Assembly (NCBI RefSeq): GCF_020622065.1
Contig: NZ_JAHRYQ010000002.1
Coordinates: 298,232-362,231 of the forward strand
Origin: Geothrix sp.
Lineage (GTDB): Bacteria > Acidobacteriota > Holophagae > Holophagales > Holophagaceae
Length of the DNA: 64,000 bases
Reading direction: 5' to 3'
Shown piece after piece: positions 43,334 through 51,461 of the stretch (position 1 is its first letter; each line of letters opens with the position of its first letter). The notes under the pieces are model-generated. The model was not told where the DNA came from. It was given only the letters and a program-made list of their open reading frames with translations, and ran no database searches. The position numbers and the translations under genes were made by a program.

Positions 43334-46300
43334 TTAACGAATAGCATATGAAAGAAGACTAATATCAGTCTGACTTGATGGATCTGATGAAGATACTGTT
43401 CGACTCTTTACCCGGCCGACTCCGATTGCAAAATAATCAGTTATATACATCGTTAGCGTCGAAGCTCCAGTAACAGTTGTACGCACTGAATCAACTCGAA
43501 TGGTATCGAAGGTTCCAGCAGGTACTGTGACTGTTTCGGGACCAATTATTTTACAATCGATTGTTTCTGTTTGAGAAAAGGAACTTCCTTGGCCTGTGCT
43601 CGTGAACACCAAATGGGGACCAAAAGAAGAATCGGGCAAAAGAATGGGTTGAGGCGGAGTGTAAACATAAGACCCACCGCTTGAGTAGCTAAGGCTCATG
43701 GTGCTCATGTCCACACCACTGAGCTGAATATTAAAATTCGTATAGTTTCCAGTCATAAAGGATGAATTAATATATTTAATAGTCGCACTCTGACTCGATG
43801 CCGATAATACCGTGTAAGTATCCGTGTATCTGCTGCCTGAGATTGAAACCCCTTCATATTGCCAATAATTGCCTGAACTCATCGGATAGTAGCGACTCCC
43901 ATAGACTCCCGAAGACGGGGGAGCCGCCACGACCGTAAGTGTCGCCACATTGCTGATCGCAGTGCCTGCGCTGTTGGTGGCCTTGGCGCGGAACTTCGCC
44001 AAATGGTCGGAAGGCTGGGCTGAAAGGGAATAACTGGCCTGGGTGGCCCCCGGAATCGGTGCCCAGGTCAGGCCATCCGCGCTGCGCTCCCACAGGTAAC
44101 TGGGCGCGGGGGTCCCGCTGGCAGCCACCGTCAAGGTGGCGCTGGCTCCCACCGTCACGGTCTGGCTTTGGGGTTGAGCTGTGAAGATTGGGGCCGAACT
44201 GGCGTCCCCCGCGTTGTATAGGTCGGCGCGATCCGTAATGATTCCCCCCCCCGTCAGGCCTCCGGCCACAAGGACACTGCCATCGGCAAGAAGCGTAGTG
44301 GTATGGTAATAGCTCGATTTTGCCATGAAACCAGTCACAGAGAATAAACCTGTGGAGGGATCATAAAGTTCGGGAGGCCAGATGTGAAGATCGCCCGGGT
44401 CCAATCCTACAAGTAGCACTGAGCCTCTTTGAAGGCGCACAGCTGAATGCCCAATAGAGAGTGTTCCCATTACTCCAGTCGCAGTAAACCGACCCGTATT
44501 AGCGTCATATAGTTCAGCAGCACCAGAGGATGAGTTCCCCGTCAGCAACACCCTACCATCTGTTAAAAGAGTTGTTACATGATCGCTAGTCACAGCTGTG
44601 GGTGCACCAGTGGCAGTGAATACACCCGTTACCGGATTGTACAACTCGGCACTATTTGAGCCACCACCAACGACCATGACTTTACCATCGTTAAGTACCG
44701 CTACAGCCGGGCCCATGAATCTCGACACCACCATGGACCCTGTCGCTATGAATTTATTTAAGATTGGATCGTATATTTCAGCGGTTGACGAAGCTTCTCC
44801 TCCACCGATAAGCACCCGCCCATCTGCGAGGAGCACAGCAAAACAGCCCGACAAAGATCTGTCCTGAACCATGGGGCCAACAGTTGTGAACTTCTGGGTC
44901 GAAGGGTCATAGATTTCGGCCATTTTATACATGGAAAAAAGGTAATTCCCGCCGCCAACGACAAGTACCTTGCCATTACGCAGGAGCACAGCGGCATGTT
45001 GAGCCCTTTTGACGGCCATGGATCCGAGGGTGGCGGTAAAGGTTTTCGTCGAGGGGTTATAGATCTCCGCACTCCCGGTATCCCCCATTGGGGTTTGCCC
45101 ACCGGTGATCAGGACCGTGCCATCTCCAAGAGGCGTGGCCGTGTGATACATCCTTCCGATGGTCATAAAGCCCGTGGGTACGAAGGCTCCACCCCCAGAC
45201 GAAGGGCCACTTGATACCCCAGTGAAATTCTTCCCGGTGACATTGGCACCGCTCACCAGGACGGTCGTACTTGCGGGATTGAAGTTGTAGCCGGTCTTGG
45301 CAGGCGTCAGGACATAGCTTCCGTTGGCCAGACCCGAGATCGTGAAATTACCGCTGGCGTCAGTGCTGGCCGAGCTCGTACTGGTCCCAGTGCAAGTGAC
45401 CGTAACAGATGAAAGGGCGGCATTGGAGGCATCGGTCACCTTGCCCGAAATGGAATAACTGCTCGGAGCGGTTGCCGTCACGGTGAGCGTCACCACATTG
45501 CTCACCGCCGTTCCTGCGCTATTGCTCGCCTTGACCCTGAATTTCGCCAAGTGGTCCGTCGTCTGAGCCGTGAAGGTGTAGTTCGCCTGCGTGGCCCCAT
45601 TGATGGAGGTCCAGCTCAAGCCATCCGCGCTGCGCTCCCACTGGTAGGTCGGCGTGGGCGTTCCGGTAGCAGCTGCCGAGAACGCGGCCGCGCTTCCTGC
45701 CACCACCGATTGGCTGGCAGGCTGGGTGGTGAATGTCGGCGCTACGGGGTTGCCGCTGCCACCACTCACGGAGAGGGTGGCAGTCGTGCTCGTGGCCGTT
45801 CCTGCGCTGTTGCTCGCCTTGACCCTGAATTTCGCCAAGTGGTCCGTCGTCTGGGCCGTGAAGGTGTAGTTCGCCTGCGTGGCCCCATTGATGGAGGTCC
45901 AGCTCAGGCCATCCGCGCTGCGCTCCCACTGGTAGGTCGGCGTGGGCGTTCCGGTAGCAGCTGCCGAGAACGCGGCCGCGCTTCCTGCCACCACCGATTG
46001 GCTGGCAGGCTGGGTGGTGAATGTCGGCGCTACGGGGTTGCCGCTGCCACCACTCACGGAGAGGGTGGCAGTCGTGCTCGTGGCCGTTCCTGCGCTGTTG
46101 CTCGCCTTGACCCTGAATTTCGCCAAGTGGTCCGTCGTCTGGGCCGTGAAGGTGTAGTTCGCCTGCGTGGCCCCATTGATGGAGGTCCAGCTCAGGCCAT
46201 CCGCGCTGCGCTCCCACTGGTAGGTGGGCGAGGGTGACCCGGAGGCACTCGCATAGAAGGCCGCGTTGGCCCCCGACTGGACGGTGAGGTCAGCAGGCTG

Positions 46301-46459
46301 CCCCATGAACACGGGCGCGGTGACCGAGGGTGAAGAGGGCCCGGGATTGGCCGTTCCCCCCCCGCCGCCACCCCCACTGCATCCCAAACCAAGGGACAGT
46401 GCCATGGCGATACCCACAGATGCCAGGGGTTTCCAGAAGAATCGGCGGTGGTTGCCCAT
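43334..46459 (-). CDS. Large Ig-like/Kelch-repeat surface lipoprotein
   Basis: A 1041-residue exported lipoprotein. Start ATG 46459 has GAGG 5 bases before it. The lipobox LGLGCS is followed by seven glycines. Three Ig-like domains (TYQWERSADGLSW) come next, then a CarboxypepD-type regulatory domain (SSVTVTCTG...GNFTISGLANGSYVLTPAKTGYNF), then Kelch-like repeats (GTVLITGGQ, GKVLVVGGG, GRVLIGGG, GKVMVVGGG, GRVLLTGN), one more Ig-like domain, and an unassigned C-terminal domain of about 180 residues. Ig repeats 1-2 are nearly identical at the DNA level. The C-terminal and Kelch parts are clearly more AT-rich than the rest. Probable adhesin or binding protein. Confidence 0.88.
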   Translation of the reverse strand: MGNHRRFFWKPLASVGIAMALSLGLGCSGGGGGGGTANPGPSSPSVTAPVFMGQPADLTVQSGANAAFYASASGSPSPTYQWERSADGLSWTSINGATQANYTFTAQTTDHLAKFRVKASNSAGTATSTTATLSVSGGSGNPVAPTFTTQPASQSVVAGSAAAFSAAATGTPTPTYQWERSADGLSWTSINGATQANYTFTAQTTDHLAKFRVKASNSAGTATSTTATLSVSGGSGNPVAPTFTTQPASQSVVAGSAAAFSAAATGTPTPTYQWERSADGLSWTSINGATQANYTFTAQTTDHLAKFRVKASNSAGTAVSNVVTLTVTATAPSSYSISGKVTDASNAALSSVTVTCTGTSTSSASTDASGNFTISGLANGSYVLTPAKTGYNFNPASTTVLVSGANVTGKNFTGVSSGPSSGGGAFVPTGFMTIGRMYHTATPLGDGTVLITGGQTPMGDTGSAEIYNPSTKTFTATLGSMAVKRAQHAAVLLRNGKVLVVGGGNYLFSMYKMAEIYDPSTQKFTTVGPMVQDRSLSGCFAVLLADGRVLIGGGEASSTAEIYDPILNKFIATGSMVVSRFMGPAVAVLNDGKVMVVGGGSNSAELYNPVTGVFTATGAPTAVTSDHVTTLLTDGRVLLTGNSSSGAAELYDANTGRFTATGVMGTLSIGHSAVRLQRGSVLLVGLDPGDLHIWPPELYDPSTGLFSVTGFMAKSSYYHTTTLLADGSVLVAGGLTGGGIITDRADLYNAGDASSAPIFTAQPQSQTVTVGASATLTVAASGTPAPSYLWERSADGLTWAPIPGATQASYSLSAQPSDHLAKFRAKATNSAGTAISNVATLTVVAAPPSSGVYGSRYYPMSSGNYWQYEGVSISGSRYTDTYTVLSASSQSATIKYINSSFMTGNYTNFNIQLSGVDMSTMSLSYSSGGSYVYTPPQPILLPDSSFGPHLVFTSTGQGSSFSQTETIDCKIIGPETVTVPAGTFDTIRVDSVRTTVTGASTLTMYITDYFAIGVGRVKSRTVSSSDPSSQTDISLLSYAIR
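45541..46116 (-). repeat. Two almost identical 288-bp tandem units (Ig-domain repeats)
   Basis: Units 45541-45828 and 45829-46116 match over 288 bases (96 codons), with only two differences seen (an A/G at about 45566/45854 and one near 45618/45906). A third copy starts at 46117 but diverges at about 46225. Preserved codon phase means copy number can change without a frameshift. Confidence 0.9.
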
Positions 46460-46579
46460 CGGAACCTCGAGAAGGATTCTGCGAGGCACAATAGCATTTT
46501 TTTAATATTTCAACTACGAAATATAAATTCAATCCCAAGCCCTCATCCGGGCTGATGTCCCACGAGTTCGAATCGCCGT

Positions 46580-47053
46580 TCAGTCGGCCACTATCCAGAC
46601 GGAGCGTCCTTCCTTGAGGGCTTTCATCAGGAAGCCCATGGCTTCCATGGGTTCCAACCGCTGCTCGGACTGGGTCCGGACATCAATGGCCAGGGCGGCG
46701 CCGGGGCCGGGATCTGAGAGGCCCATGGGACCCTGTTTTGGAATGTGTCGTTGAGATGTGGCTTCCCGGTCCAGGGCGCTGTGGGCCTCCAGCCCCTCTC
46801 CTGTTTCCAGGGCCTGGACCGTGACGCTGAAATAGGAGGCCACGCCCGCCAGGGCCGGGCCCGAGGGCTTGGCCCGGTCTCTTTCCCACAGGGAGACCGT
46901 GGCCTGGTCGCTGTTCAAGGCTTCGCCCAGTTCCACCTGCGTCAGCCCCCGCTGGACGCGCAGCATCTTGATCCGCTCGCCCAGTGAGCGCGGCGTCCCG
47001 GATGCGCTCTGGGAATCGTAGGGTCCACGAACGGCCATGACCCATGGTTGCAT
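46580..47053 (-). CDS. XRE-family helix-turn-helix transcriptional regulator
   Basis: About 157 residues. The HTH domain (about 27-80) reads LGERIKMLRVQRGLTQVELGEALNSDQATVSLWERDRAKPSGPALAGVA. The C-terminal part (about 90-157) is unassigned and carries LEPMEAMGFLMKALKEGRSVWIVAD. Starts at 47053 or 47038 are both possible; neither has a clear ribosome site. It is divergent from the Ser/Thr kinase gene, about 80 bases between starts, which suggests local regulation. It is also upstream of the big lipoprotein gene on the same strand. Confidence 0.78.
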   Translation of the reverse strand: MQPWVMAVRGPYDSQSASGTPRSLGERIKMLRVQRGLTQVELGEALNSDQATVSLWERDRAKPSGPALAGVASYFSVTVQALETGEGLEAHSALDREATSQRHIPKQGPMGLSDPGPGAALAIDVRTQSEQRLEPMEAMGFLMKALKEGRSVWIVAD

Positions 47054-47141
47054 CAGCCGACGGAGGATCGGAACCACGAAAAAGGTGATGCCACATTTTT
47101 CATAGGTGTGGATTAAAGCGTTCCAGGTAGATTGATTGAAA

Positions 47142-50100
47142 ATGATCTCATCATCTTCTACGCAGTCCCCCCTGGCGAGCCCCGCCGAACCTCCAGAGTG
47201 GGCCTCCAGCCATGAGAGCCCCCGACTGGGGCGTTTCGTTATGGGCCCTGAATTGGGTCGAGGTGGCATGGGGGTGGTGCATCTCGCCTGGGACCCCCTG
47301 CTCCGCCGCCAAGTCGCCCTCAAGCGCCTGCTGAATGCGGATCCGGTGATGGCGCTACGCTTCATGCGTGAGGCCCAGATCCAGGCACGGGTGGAACATC
47401 CCCGCATCTGCAAAGTCTTTGAAGTGGGCTCCGAAGGGGAGCATCCCTTCATCGCCATGCAGTACATCCAGGGCCAAACTCTGGGTGAGGCGAAGGATGA
47501 CCTGGGCATCAATGAGAAGGCCTGCATCATGGCCAATGTGGCCGGCGCCCTTCATGCGGCCCACCAGATGGGTCTGATCCACCGGGACATCAAGCCCTCC
47601 AACATCCTGCTGGAGTTCTGTGAGGACGGCACCTGTGTTCCCTACATCCTGGATTTCGGTTTGGCGAGGGACCAGTCCGTGGCGGATCTCACCCTCTCCT
47701 GGGGACTGGTGGGTACCCCAGCCTTCATGAGCCCGGAACAAGCCGAAGGCTGTGAGGCCACGCAATCATCGGACATCTACAGCCTGGGGGCCACCTTCTA
47801 TGCCTTGTTCGGCGGGCACCCTCCCTTTGAGGCCACCACGCTGGCTGGCCTCATCCATCAGCAGGACACCCAGATCATCCGCTGCCTCCGGCGGACGATT
47901 CCGGGTTTCCCCCAGGATCTCGACACCATCCTTCTGAAGTGCATGGAGGCCGACCCGGCCAGGCGCTACGACTCGGCGTTCGACCTGGAGGAGGACCTCC
48001 GGCGCTGGCTGGCAGGCGAACCGATCCGCGCGCGGGCCATCGGCCCACTGGGCCGGGCTTGGCGCAGGATCAAGCGGCATCGGACCCTCAGCCTTGCCAT
48101 CACGGCCGGCGCCCTCGTGGCCCTGTCGCTTGCGGGGTGGAATGTTCACGCGGCGCGGCGGGCAAGGGCGCAGGTGGAGTTGGCCCAGACCTTCGGCCTC
48201 CAGGTACGGGAGGTGGAGCAGTTGCTCCGCATCGAGCGCATGCTGCCGGCCCATGACATCCGGCCTGCTGAAGTCCAGGTGAAGCGGCGGATGTCTGACA
48301 TCCGCACCACCATGGCGAAACTCGGCCTTGTGGCAGAGGGGCCTGGACATTACGCCCTGGGAAGAGGACATCTGGCGCTCCGGGAATTCTCCCTGGCACT
48401 GGACGAACTGGCCAAAGCGCGCCGTGCGGGGTTCGATTCGCCTGATGTGGCCTATGCCACCGGATCCGCCCTCATGGAGGGTTATTTCGACGAACTTCTG
48501 CACCGGAATCCTCAGCCCTCTGAGCACGAAGCCATCCGCCAGCGCTTTGCGGTCCCGGCCCACGCCGAATTCATCCGGGCCATGGGTCGGAGCCAGGAGG
48601 ATCCAGCGTTCGGCGAGGCCCAGGTCGCCATGTTGGAACTGGACTACCCCCTCTGCATCCGGAAATGCAAGGATGCCTTCAAGGCCCGCCCCTGGATGTA
48701 CGAGGCCAAGGTGCTGGAGGCCCAGGCCTGGGGCCTGCTCGCGAATCAGTCGCTCGGTCTCGGAGCTGAAACGATCCGAAGCGTCGGCGAAGGGCGGGCC
48801 GCGCTCAAAAATGGCGAATCGGCCCTGGAGGACGCCCTCCGCCTCGCGCCCAGCGACGAACGGATTTGTGGGGTGATGCTTGCTCAGATCGTCCGGGAAT
48901 CCACCTTCGATGCCGATGGTGGTGAGCCCTCGGAAGCGATCTTCAAACGGGGAGACGCTCTATGCGCCAGGGCCATGCTCATCCGACCGGACGACCTCCG
49001 GGTGCGGCAAGATTGGGCCTATGGGCGGGTGAGGCAGGGCTTCGTCCAGCTCCGGACGGGCGTGGATGTCAGGCCCCTCATGCGTGAAACCCTCAAGGCA
49101 CTCCAGGCCGACGAGCGGAAGATCAAGGACGAAGGGCTCGCTGATGTCATAGCCTATCTACATTGGATTCTTGCAGATGGGCAGTTTCGAAGGGGGGAGG
49201 ACCCCTTGCACGAACTGGAGCTCATGGCCTTCTTCCTCAAGCCCGGTACTTTCGATCATGTGCAGCCGGCTTGCCTACTGGCGGAGTTCCTGGCTAGCCG
49301 AGGCCGGTCACCTCTTCCAGTGCTGGAGGACGCAGAACGCATTCTCGAGACCGGGCCACAGGCCAAGTCCAACAATTATTACCCTCTCACGGTGTGGGGG
49401 AATCTCCTGCTCGTCCGCGCGGAATGGGAGATGGATGAGGGCCGTGACCCCCGCGCCACCCTAGACCGGGCGGTCCTGCACCTGGAGCAGAGTCAGCGCC
49501 TCAGTCCGAACAGCGTGTTTCCGCCCATGCACTTGGTGCTGGCGCATGCCTGGAAGGCCCGACGGGCCTTGGCCCTAGGTCAGGATCCCGCGCCCCATCT
49601 GGAAGCTGCGCTCACCTCGGGCCGGCGAGGCCTCGCCATCACGAGGAGCCATTATCGGCTGCACCTCGGCTTGGCCGAAGCACACCGAATCCGAGCCCTC
49701 GCGGCCTTTGCAAAGAGAAGGGATCCCTCTCCCTTCCTGCAGGAGGCCCGCGCCGCCCTGCGAGAAGGTTCCCAGTTGAACGCTACCGATTTCCGGCTTT
49801 TCCGGGAGGCGGTGGCCATCGAGGTGCTGGCCGCTGATTACGCCCTTCGGCTGAACCGATCCCCCCTGGAGGATCTCACGCAGGCCGAGCGGATGGCCCG
49901 ACGCGGCCTAGCCATCAAAGGCGATGATCCGAAACTCCGGTTGGCCCTCGCCAGGATCGACCGCATGCGCGCCGCATGGGCCAACTCGCAGGGCTTGTCT
50001 CCAGATGGGGCGATCCAGGAGGCCAGGTTGCATCTCGCCCAATCCATCGGGATCCATCCTTCCCCATTCACTGAAGCAGAGCGGATCCTGATCGAAGGTC

Positions 50101-50192
50101 TGGCTTCAGAGGCTCCGGTGAAGGCCCTCGAGATCTTCCGGGTTTACACCCGGAACCATCCCTATCTGGCTCTCGACTACCCGATCCCGTGA
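47142..50192 (+). CDS. Membrane Ser/Thr protein kinase with long C-terminal helical repeat region
   Basis: About 1016 residues. The N-terminal Hanks-type kinase is complete: Gly loop LGRGGMGVVHLAW, Lys61 (VALKRLL), catalytic Asp149 in HRDIKPSN, Asp171 in DFGLA and GTPAFMSPEQAEG. One membrane segment lies near 316-334. The C-terminal 680 residues are helical, with TPR-like stretches (YALGRGHLALREFSLALDELAKARRAG), and would lie in the periplasm. The start ATG 47142 or TTG 47136 is undecided. It is divergent from an XRE gene and ends at a strong terminator. The kinase target is unknown. Confidence 0.9.
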   Translation: MISSSSTQSPLASPAEPPEWASSHESPRLGRFVMGPELGRGGMGVVHLAWDPLLRRQVALKRLLNADPVMALRFMREAQIQARVEHPRICKVFEVGSEGEHPFIAMQYIQGQTLGEAKDDLGINEKACIMANVAGALHAAHQMGLIHRDIKPSNILLEFCEDGTCVPYILDFGLARDQSVADLTLSWGLVGTPAFMSPEQAEGCEATQSSDIYSLGATFYALFGGHPPFEATTLAGLIHQQDTQIIRCLRRTIPGFPQDLDTILLKCMEADPARRYDSAFDLEEDLRRWLAGEPIRARAIGPLGRAWRRIKRHRTLSLAITAGALVALSLAGWNVHAARRARAQVELAQTFGLQVREVEQLLRIERMLPAHDIRPAEVQVKRRMSDIRTTMAKLGLVAEGPGHYALGRGHLALREFSLALDELAKARRAGFDSPDVAYATGSALMEGYFDELLHRNPQPSEHEAIRQRFAVPAHAEFIRAMGRSQEDPAFGEAQVAMLELDYPLCIRKCKDAFKARPWMYEAKVLEAQAWGLLANQSLGLGAETIRSVGEGRAALKNGESALEDALRLAPSDERICGVMLAQIVRESTFDADGGEPSEAIFKRGDALCARAMLIRPDDLRVRQDWAYGRVRQGFVQLRTGVDVRPLMRETLKALQADERKIKDEGLADVIAYLHWILADGQFRRGEDPLHELELMAFFLKPGTFDHVQPACLLAEFLASRGRSPLPVLEDAERILETGPQAKSNNYYPLTVWGNLLLVRAEWEMDEGRDPRATLDRAVLHLEQSQRLSPNSVFPPMHLVLAHAWKARRALALGQDPAPHLEAALTSGRRGLAITRSHYRLHLGLAEAHRIRALAAFAKRRDPSPFLQEARAALREGSQLNATDFRLFREAVAIEVLAADYALRLNRSPLEDLTQAERMARRGLAIKGDDPKLRLALARIDRMRAAWANSQGLSPDGAIQEARLHLAQSIGIHPSPFTEAERILIEGLASEAPVKALEIFRVYTRNHPYLALDYPIP

Positions 50193-50195
50193 CGC

Positions 50196-50222
50196 AAAAG
50201 GCGGCCCGGTGGGCCGCCTTTT
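50196..50222. terminator. Strong bidirectional rho-independent terminator
   Basis: Arms AAAAGGCGGCCC (50196-50207) and GGGCCGCCTTTT (50211-50222) with a GGT loop lie between the convergent kinase and cold-shock genes. T runs occur on both strands. Confidence 0.9.
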
Positions 50223-50244
50223 CTTTGGAACGGTAAGAGAAGAG

Positions 50245-50448
50245 CTAGATCTTCTGAACGTTGGTGGCCTGGGGGCCCTTCTGGCCCTGGGCGACTTCGA
50301 AGCTGACGCGCTGATTCTCGTCCAGGGTACGGAAGCCGCCGCCCTGGATGGCGGTGTGGTGGACGAAGAGATCAGCACCGCCCTCGTCGGGGGTGATGAA
50401 TCCGAAGCCCTTTTCGGCGTTGAACCACTTGACGGTGCCTTGAGCCAT
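50245..50448 (-). CDS. Cold-shock domain protein (CspA family)
   Basis: A 67-residue CspA-type RNA/DNA-binding protein. RNP1 reads [22 protein letters not shown], and the protein begins [14 protein letters not shown], the family norm. It would act as an RNA chaperone in the cytoplasm. ATG 50448 has an AGGA site 6 bases before it. The long leader up to 50607 may be a cold-responsive 5' UTR; no specific motif is called. It is convergent with the kinase across a shared terminator. Confidence 0.97.
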   Translation of the reverse strand: MAQGTVKWFNAEKGFGFITPDEGGADLFVHHTAIQGGGFRTLDENQRVSFEVAQGQKGPQATNVQKI

Positions 50449-50607
50449 GACTGTTTCCTGCAGAATGTCTGGTGGATGGTGTAGCGATGACTTTCCCCAG
50501 ACAAGGCCGTCATTGCTGATATGTGAATTCCGCCCTTGGCGGGTCACGCCAAACAGCATGACAGGATTGCTTCCGTCCACCGCTTTTTTCTGCAGGTGTC
50601 CCGATTT

Positions 50608-51405
50608 TCAGAATCGGACCACAGCACCCAGGCCAACGCCCTTGCGGTCCAGCTTCAGCTCCAGGTCGTCCTTCACCGAGCCCTTGGGCACATCGAAGCT
50701 GCCGCCCTCGTAGAAGGCCCGTAGCCCGAACCAGCTCACGGGATAAACCCGCAGGTCGGCCCCGAACAGAGTGTATTTGGCGCTCTTGTAGCCCAGATAG
50801 TGGACATAGGCCTTGGCTTCCACGGCCCCGTTGAATCCGCGGGATCCCCCCGAAAGGCCCAGTTGGGGAATGGGGGCGGTGACCCGGGTGCTGGAGGCGA
50901 CCGGGGATCCGACCATGGGCGCGCTGGAGGCATCGAGGTCCAGGGTCCAGGCCTGCACGCCGAGATCGACGCCCAGCCAGGCATCGGACTCGCGGACGAA
51001 CTTGATGGTCCAGATGCCGTCCACGCTGGCCAGCTTCACATGGGACAGCACCCGGGTACCGGCCGTATACGAGGTCCCGTTCACCGTCACAGTGCGGTTC
51101 ACCACCTGATCACCCCGGTACTCGGCAGTGCCGTTGGAGATCTGGAAGGCGAAGCGCGGCCCCTGGTAGTCCAGGAAGAATCCGGGCGTGGTCTTGTCCT
51201 TGCCCAGGCCCAGGTCCTTGTCGAGGTCCACGAAGATGGGCTGGCCATCCTGCACGCCCTGGAAGTGGCCCGTGAGGGTGGGTCCGAAGGTCTGACCTCC
51301 CACGGTCCAGGTGCGCTGAAAGCCCGAAGCGGGCAGGTTCGGTGCGCCCAGCTGGGCGAAAACGGCGGTGGTGCAGAGGGAGAGGACGATCGGCAGCGCG
51401 CGCAT
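50608..51405 (-). CDS. Outer-membrane beta-barrel protein
   Basis: A 265-residue exported protein with a signal peptide (MRALPIVLSLCTTAVFAQ) and alternating strand pattern ending GVGLGAVVRF, with a terminal Phe as in outer-membrane barrels. A repeated motif of LDKDLGLGKDKTTPGFFLDY type near residues 60-80 is unusual. GGAGG lies 4 bases before ATG 51405. No family recognised. It lies 56 bases downstream of the E1 gene. Confidence 0.78.
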   Translation of the reverse strand: MRALPIVLSLCTTAVFAQLGAPNLPASGFQRTWTVGGQTFGPTLTGHFQGVQDGQPIFVDLDKDLGLGKDKTTPGFFLDYQGPRFAFQISNGTAEYRGDQVVNRTVTVNGTSYTAGTRVLSHVKLASVDGIWTIKFVRESDAWLGVDLGVQAWTLDLDASSAPMVGSPVASSTRVTAPIPQLGLSGGSRGFNGAVEAKAYVHYLGYKSAKYTLFGADLRVYPVSWFGLRAFYEGGSFDVPKGSVKDDLELKLDRKGVGLGAVVRF

Positions 51406-51461
51406 GACTCCTCCGGGAGAGATGCTCATCCTATCGCTTGAAACCACCTGCGAGTGGAGTT

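Noticed and set aside
45541-46222. CRISPR array or insertion sequence suggested by the close repeats
   Set aside because: The repeats are 288 bases, adjacent without spacers, in frame and translate to Ig domains.
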